Positions 60,492-64,000 of a DNA stretch of 64,000 nucleotides are shown here, piece after piece. Under the pieces are notes generated by a model. It did not search any database. It saw only the letters and a program-made list of their open reading frames with translations, and was not told the origin of the DNA. This DNA is from Paenibacillus turpanensis (GTDB lineage Bacteria; Bacillota; Bacilli; Paenibacillales; YIM-B00363), in the NCBI RefSeq assembly GCF_011421635.1, contig NZ_WTLI01000015.1, forward strand, positions 62,001 to 126,000, in the 5' to 3' direction. Position numbers and translations under genes: made by a program. How positions within the stretch are numbered: the stretch's first letter is position 1; each line of letters starts with the position of its first letter.

Positions 60492-61037
60492 ATGGAATTT
60501 TTACCGACAATATTCGAGGGCTGTTACTTAATCAGGCCAAAAAGCAGCAATGATGCAAGAGGTCAATTTGTGAAGACATTTCATCATTACGAATTCAATC
60601 ACCATGGTATTGACTTTCAGTTGCGCGAGCAGTTTTATTCAATTTCACATAAAAATGTATTAAGAGGGCTTCATTTCCAGATTCCTCCCTGTCAGCATTT
60701 AAAGCTAGTTTCTTGTATTCAAGGAAAAATTTTGGATGTAGTCGTTGATTTAAGAAGAGGCACTTCTACATATGGGCAGCATCAGCTTTTCGAACTATCT
60801 GGGGAAAATAAAGAAATGCTTTTGATCCCAATAGGGTTTGCACATGGTTTCTTGTCGTTAGAGGACAACAGCGTGATGCTCTATAACGTCTCTAGTGAAT
60901 ATTCTCGTGACCATGATAAAGGAATTCATTGGCGTACGGCAGGGATTGATTGGCCTGCGGACAACCCGATCGTCTCTGAACGAGATGAAGGCTTTCCGGC
61001 GTTAAAGGATTTCGAATCACCATTCGTAATGGAATAG
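60492..61037 (+). CDS. RmlC-like sugar-nucleotide 3,5- or 5-epimerase
   Basis: A 181-residue cupin of the dTDP-4-dehydrorhamnose 3,5-epimerase family. LRGLHFQIPP (catalytic His region), IGFAHGFLSLED and SSEYSRDHDKGIHW (Tyr region) are visible. ATG 60492 is about seven bases after TTGGAGTGG. The rhamnose genes rmlA, rmlB and rmlD are absent and rfbF, rfbG and rfbH surround it. It may act on a CDP-keto-deoxy sugar, like AscE in ascarylose synthesis, rather than on a dTDP-sugar. This substrate is inference. Confidence 0.88.
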   Translation: MEFLPTIFEGCYLIRPKSSNDARGQFVKTFHHYEFNHHGIDFQLREQFYSISHKNVLRGLHFQIPPCQHLKLVSCIQGKILDVVVDLRRGTSTYGQHQLFELSGENKEMLLIPIGFAHGFLSLEDNSVMLYNVSSEYSRDHDKGIHWRTAGIDWPADNPIVSERDEGFPALKDFESPFVME

Positions 61038-61052
61038 AAAGAGGGGCTTAAT

Positions 61053-61940
61053 ATGAATTCAGTATTGATTACAGGAGCGACCGGTTATATTGGCTCTCAT
61101 GTTGCTGAAAGATTCGCGAAGGAAGGCTGGAGAGTGCATGTATTAACACGGCCTACTTCCTCCTTGGACCAAATAGAAGGAAAGAAAATAAGTTGTGAGA
61201 TTCACCAGTGGGGAGGAGAACATAGGCAACTTATTTCAATTTTAGAAGAAGTCTCTCCCGCGCTAGTAATTCATTTAGCCTCCTTGTTTATAAGTGAGCA
61301 TCGTACGGAACATATTCATCCGCTTGTGGAAAGCAACGTTTTATTTGGATCGTTTCTGCTTGAGGCGATGAAGGTCACCCGAATAAGCAGGCTTATTAAT
61401 GTTGGAACGTCTTGGCAGCACTTTGAAGATCGGGTCTATGATCCTGTTTGCTTGTATGCTGCGACGAAGCAGGCTTTCCAGTCTATTGTCGATTTTTATA
61501 GCAATACCTATGACTTTAAAGTAATTACTTTAAAATTATTCGATACATACGGACCGGAGGATCCAAGAAATAAGGTGATGAGTCTTATTAATAAATACAG
61601 TTATAAGGAAGATTCATTAGATATGTCGCCCGGAGAGCAAATGCTCGATTTAGTGTATATTGATGATGTGACCGAGGCATTTTATGTGGCGGCGTTACGG
61701 CTCATGAGCATTGAGAACACGACTAATGAACAGTTTGCAATCTCGACAGAAAATCCAATAATGTTGAGGGAACTCGTTGAGCTATTTAGATCCGTTACTG
61801 GTAGAAGAGTAAATATAAATTGGGGAAAAAGGCCATATCGGAAGCGAGAAGTGATGAAACCGTGGAAAACGGGGGCCCGACTTCCCGGTTGGGAAGTAAA
61901 AACAACGCTAAAAGAGGGGATTCGGAAAACATACGGTTAA
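61053..61940 (+). CDS. NAD(P)-dependent sugar-nucleotide epimerase/reductase
   Basis: A 295-residue extended SDR. ITGATGYIGSHVAERFAKEG is the NAD-binding loop, VGTSWQHFED lies at the catalytic Thr/Ser position and YAATKQAF the YxxxK motif. The later DLVYIDDVTEAFYVA is typical. It is the last gene of the operon, 15 bases after the epimerase behind AAGAGGGG. It probably reduces the C4 ketone of the CDP-3,6-dideoxyhexose (a role played by AscF or RfbJ). Substrate and product cannot be read from sequence. Confidence 0.85.
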   Translation: MNSVLITGATGYIGSHVAERFAKEGWRVHVLTRPTSSLDQIEGKKISCEIHQWGGEHRQLISILEEVSPALVIHLASLFISEHRTEHIHPLVESNVLFGSFLLEAMKVTRISRLINVGTSWQHFEDRVYDPVCLYAATKQAFQSIVDFYSNTYDFKVITLKLFDTYGPEDPRNKVMSLINKYSYKEDSLDMSPGEQMLDLVYIDDVTEAFYVAALRLMSIENTTNEQFAISTENPIMLRELVELFRSVTGRRVNINWGKRPYRKREVMKPWKTGARLPGWEVKTTLKEGIRKTYG

Positions 61941-61968
61941 AGGTTCAAGCCAAACTTGTGTTCAAATA

Positions 61969-61977
61969 CCCCCCCCC
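61969..61977 (+). repeat. C9 homopolymer tract
   Basis: Nine Cs in a row, 28 bases after the end of the SDR gene and just before the first DnaA-like box. It is a possible slippage site; no gene or clear promoter uses it. Confidence 0.9.
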
Positions 61978-61978
61978 T

Positions 61979-62151
61979 TGTGGATAATGTGCATAACTAT
62001 GTGGATATCCAATGAAAACAAGCTTTCAGCTGTGGTTAACATCCTTAATAAAATGTTTATACTGAAATTTTCACACAATTCAGCACTATTCGACACTTTA
62101 TCCACATGTGAGTATATTTTGTGTCGAGCGAAGCAAATTGACTTCTCCACA
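61979..62151. promoter_or_regulatory. cluster of DnaA-box-like sequences upstream of the cold-shock gene
   Basis: Perfect TTATNCACA-type boxes are at 61979-61987 (minus) and 62098-62106 (plus). One-mismatch boxes are at 62000-62008 (minus), 62031-62039 (minus) and 62143-62151 (plus). Five 9-mers in 175 bases is far above chance. No origin-type AT-rich melting region or dnaA/dnaN gene is nearby. Confidence 0.6.
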
Positions 62152-62166
62152 GCCCAGTGATATCAT
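62138..62166 (+). promoter_or_regulatory. sigma-A promoter of the cold-shock gene
   Basis: TTGACT (62138-62143), a 17-base spacer and TATCAT (62161-62166). A DnaA-like 9-mer lies between the two boxes. The leader (~55 nt) begins with a partial inverted repeat, TGTAA...TTACA (62173-62192). Confidence 0.75.
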
Positions 62167-62225
62167 TTTTAGTGTAAGCGCAAACGTTTACACGCGCGAT
62201 CTGAAGATGAAGGGATGTAAATCGA

Positions 62226-62423
62226 ATGCAAGGTAAAGTGAAATGGTTCAACGCAGAGAAGGGCTATGGTTTCATCGAAACAGAGCAAGGCGGAGATGTT
62301 TTCGTACACTTTTCCGCAATCCAAACGGATGGCTTTAAGACGCTTGAAGAAGGACAGGATGTAGAGTTCGACATCGTCGAAGGCGCTCGCGGTCCTCAAG
62401 CTGCCAACGTTGTAAAAATGTAA
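62226..62423 (+). CDS. cold-shock protein (CspA family)
   Basis: A 65-residue single-stranded nucleic-acid chaperone with the OB fold. RNP1 (KGYGFIE) and RNP2 (VFVHF) are intact, and the start [18 protein letters not shown] is typical. GAAGGGATG precedes the ATG. It is monocistronic with a strong promoter and terminator. The promoter is embedded in a set of DnaA-like boxes. Confidence 0.95.
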   Translation: MQGKVKWFNAEKGYGFIETEQGGDVFVHFSAIQTDGFKTLEEGQDVEFDIVEGARGPQAANVVKM

Positions 62424-62443
62424 TTCCAAAAATCAACTACACC

Positions 62444-62476
62444 GCACTCCGGGTTCCCCGGGGTGCTTTTCATTTT
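62444..62476 (+). terminator. intrinsic terminator after the cold-shock gene
   Basis: GCACTCCGGG pairs with CCCGGGGTGC (62457-62466) around TTC, followed by TTTTCATTTTT. Confidence 0.9.
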
Positions 62477-62608
62477 TCATCAGGGATATTAAAGAGTGTT
62501 CCACACGAATCGCACGCACCACAGCACTGCACCCAGTCAAAAAACGGAGGCTGGCATGGGTTGTGGAGAGTTTTCTGGAAAAGTTAAGATTTTTTAAAGG
62601 GGCTGGGA

Positions 62609-62617
62609 TGTGGATAA
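62609..62617 (-). promoter_or_regulatory. additional DnaA box
   Basis: TGTGGATAA is the exact reverse complement of TTATCCACA, in the 303-base gap between the cold-shock gene and hpf. The rest of that gap holds the csp terminator and the hpf promoter; nothing else was recognised. Confidence 0.55.
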
Positions 62618-62666
62618 CGAAATAGATGAAAGATCAGTCATTCCCCAACTTGAATTTACAGAAAAT

Positions 62667-62695
62667 TTGAACTATACAGACTTTAATGATATACT
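62667..62695 (+). promoter_or_regulatory. sigma-A promoter of hpf
   Basis: TTGAAC (62667-62672), a 17-base spacer and TATACT (62690-62695), 31 bases before the start codon. Confidence 0.75.
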
Positions 62696-62726
62696 AAAGG
62701 CATAGTAAGTGAAGGAGGAGTTCAGC

Positions 62727-63290
62727 ATGGAATATATTATTCGAGGCGATCATTTTGAGGTAACGGAAGCACTAAAGGATTACACTCAGAAGAAGATCAA
62801 GAAGCTGGAACGTTTTTTTAACACTCCCCTGGATGAAGCGAATGTGACGCTGAGCGTCGTGAAGAACAAGCATGTGGTTGAGGTGATGATCCCGCTTTCC
62901 GGAGTGATGCTGCGGGCTGAAGAGCGCAGTGAAGATATGTACGCATCCATCGATAAGGTTCTGGACAAGTTGGAGCGGCAGGTTCGCAAATATAAGACGA
63001 AGATTAATCGTCAATTCCGCCAAGATCGCGGGAAGGGCGCACTTATTAAAGAAAATTTCGATAACATAAATTCCCGGGCCGCCGAGCAAGCTATAGAGGA
63101 AGACGACGAGCTTGAGCTGGTGCGTACGAAGCGTTTTACGCTGAAGCCGATGGATATTGAAGAGGCGATCCTGCAGATGAATATGATCGGGCATGATTTC
63201 TTCGTATTTTCCAACGCGGTCTCCAACCAGGTCAATGTCGTATATAAACGGCAGGACGGGAAGTACGGACTGATTGAACCGGCAATATAA
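62727..63290 (+). CDS. hpf: long-form ribosome hibernation promoting factor
   Basis: Dimerises 70S ribosomes to 100S in stationary phase. The 187-residue protein has the N-terminal S30AE domain (YIIRGDHFEVTEALKDYTQK) and the C-terminal dimerisation domain (VRTKRFTLKPMDIEEAILQM, FFVFSNAVSNQVNVVYKR). An acidic linker, EEDDELELV, lies between. ATG 62727 follows AAGGAGGA by eight bases; GTG 62709 in frame is unsupported. secA follows, the normal neighbour in this group. Confidence 0.96.
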   Translation: MEYIIRGDHFEVTEALKDYTQKKIKKLERFFNTPLDEANVTLSVVKNKHVVEVMIPLSGVMLRAEERSEDMYASIDKVLDKLERQVRKYKTKINRQFRQDRGKGALIKENFDNINSRAAEQAIEEDDELELVRTKRFTLKPMDIEEAILQMNMIGHDFFVFSNAVSNQVNVVYKRQDGKYGLIEPAI

Positions 63291-63327
63291 CCGACCCGTG
63301 AATACAACAACCGCATGATGCGGCAGC

Positions 63328-63362
63328 GGCCTGCTCCTTCTCTGAAGCGAGCGGGCCTTTTT
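63328..63362 (+). terminator. intrinsic terminator after hpf
   Basis: GGCCTGCTC pairs with GAGCGGGCC (63349-63357) with one T-G pair and an inner CTTC/GAAG pairing, followed by TTTTT. Confidence 0.92.
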
Positions 63363-63388
63363 ACGAGGATAGGGGATCGTCCGTTTGG

Positions 63389-63418
63389 TTGATTCATCCA
63401 GTGGAAAACTGGTACAAT
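63389..63418 (+). promoter_or_regulatory. probable sigma-A promoter of secA
   Basis: TTGATT (63389-63394), an 18-base spacer and TACAAT (63413-63418), 43 bases before the start codon. Confidence 0.6.
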
Positions 63419-63460
63419 GGTATGAGGTTTATTTTCTGTCGAAAAGGAAGGGGTCGAGCC

Positions 63461-64000
63461 ATGCTTGGATTGGTAAGAAAGATTTTTGGCGATGCCAACG
63501 AGCGAGAGATCAAGCGGATGTTGAAGACGGTCGACCGGATCAATGCTCTGGAGCCGGAGTTTCAGGCGTTGACGGACGAGCAGCTTCGGGCGAAGACCGA
63601 TGAGTATAGAGCAAGGTTGGAACAAGGCGAAGCGTTGGACGACCTGCTGATCGAGGCTTTTGCGACGGTTCGCGAGGCTTCGAAACGGGTACTCAACAAA
63701 CGCCACTATGATGTACAGTTAATCGGGGGTATGGTACTTCACGAGGGCCGGATCGCCGAGATGAGAACCGGTGAAGGGAAGACGCTTGTCGGAACGCTGC
63801 CGGTATATTTAAATGCGCTTGCAGGAAAGGGCGTTCACGTCATTACGGTGAACGACTACTTGGCCCGCCGCGACAGCTCGGAAATGGGTCAAATTTATTC
63901 CTTCCTCGGCATGTCGGTAGGCGTGAATATGAACGGCTTATCGCATGAAGAGAAGCAGGCGGCGTATGCTGCCGATATTACGTACGGTACGAACAATGAG
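63461..64000 (+). CDS. secA: preprotein translocase ATPase SecA, N-terminal part
   Basis: The motor of the Sec export pathway, which would secrete the S-layer and other surface proteins of this window. The first 180 codons are present and the frame runs off the right edge. [20 protein letters not shown] is the usual start, [19 protein letters not shown] leads into the Walker A motif [11 protein letters not shown], and VNDYLARRD follows. AAGGAAGGGG stands eight bases before the ATG. Confidence 0.97.
   Translation, partial: MLGLVRKIFGDANEREIKRMLKTVDRINALEPEFQALTDEQLRAKTDEYRARLEQGEALDDLLIEAFATVREASKRVLNKRHYDVQLIGGMVLHEGRIAEMRTGEGKTLVGTLPVYLNALAGKGVHVITVNDYLARRDSSEMGQIYSFLGMSVGVNMNGLSHEEKQAAYAADITYGTNNE

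Noticed and set aside
61979..62151. Chromosomal replication origin
   Set aside because: DnaA-like boxes are present, but dnaA, dnaN, rpmH and an AT-rich unwinding element are not nearby; csp, hpf and secA are not origin neighbours.

Overview
The window comes from a spore-forming, motile, S-layer-bearing Firmicute, most likely a member of the Paenibacillaceae (Paenibacillus-like). The evidence is the combination of sporulation genes (spoIID, a spoIIQ-type M23 protein, spoIIID, an alpha/beta SASP), low-GC Gram-positive regulators (DegS/DegU, ComFA/ComFC, a FlgM/CsrA/FliW flagellar cluster), SLH-domain surface proteins with csaB-tagA-tagO, strong AGGAGG ribosome sites and many TTG/GTG starts. 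Assignment is from gene content and recalled gene order only. No tRNA, rRNA, CRISPR array, insertion sequence or phage gene was seen.

Layout. (1) 1-6.2 kb: end of murA, spoIID, spoIIQ, spoIIID, mbl, the rod proteins flhO-flhP and a small EpuA-family membrane protein. (2) 6.3-14.4 kb: a CDP-alcohol phosphatidyltransferase, fabZ, pgcA, a DUF5693-like polytopic protein, csaB, tagA and tagO. CsaB, TagA and TagO are the enzymes that build the pyruvylated secondary cell-wall polymer to which SLH domains bind. (3) 14.5-22.0 kb: two SLH proteins, one with C-terminal and one with N-terminal SLH triplets. The second looks like the main S-layer protein and has a long leader and two possible starts. (4) 22.0-30.8 kb: an exported all-beta protein, then an RND pump, a lipoprotein adaptor and a second exported protein related to the first. 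This is a possible undescribed envelope module. (5) 30.8-38.5 kb: a membrane-anchored hypothetical, a SASP, metK behind a promoter-terminator leader, a phosphodiester-glycosidase-like surface protein, degS-degU and a small hypothetical. (6) 38.9-50.6 kb: comFA-comFC and the late flagellar cluster yvyF-flgM-flgN-flgK-flgL-yviE-fliW-csrA-hag-flaG-fliD-fliS-fliT, with sigma-D promoters before flgM, hag and flaG. (7) 50.8-61.9 kb: an AT-richer sugar island holding a minus-strand TPR glycosyltransferase, rfbG, a glycosyltransferase/methyltransferase fusion, a DUF707-like protein with a TPR tail, rfbF, rfbH, an RmlC-like epimerase and an SDR reductase. (8) 61.9-64.0 kb: a cluster of DnaA-box-like sequences around a cold-shock gene, then hpf and the start of secA.

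How they fit together. Blocks 2 and 3 form one surface system: polymer synthesis followed by the proteins anchored to it. Blocks 6 and 7 probably form another: a short flagellin with a Ser/Thr-rich centre is followed by genes for a CDP-3,6-dideoxyhexose and glycosyltransferases, and the largest glycosyltransferase gene is preceded by a sigma-D-like promoter. Flagellin glycosylation with a dideoxy sugar is therefore the best inference for the island. Several RNA-level controls are visible: a perfect anti-Shine-Dalgarno element in front of mbl, a promoter-terminator leader in front of metK, and a CsrA-type hairpin in the hag leader.
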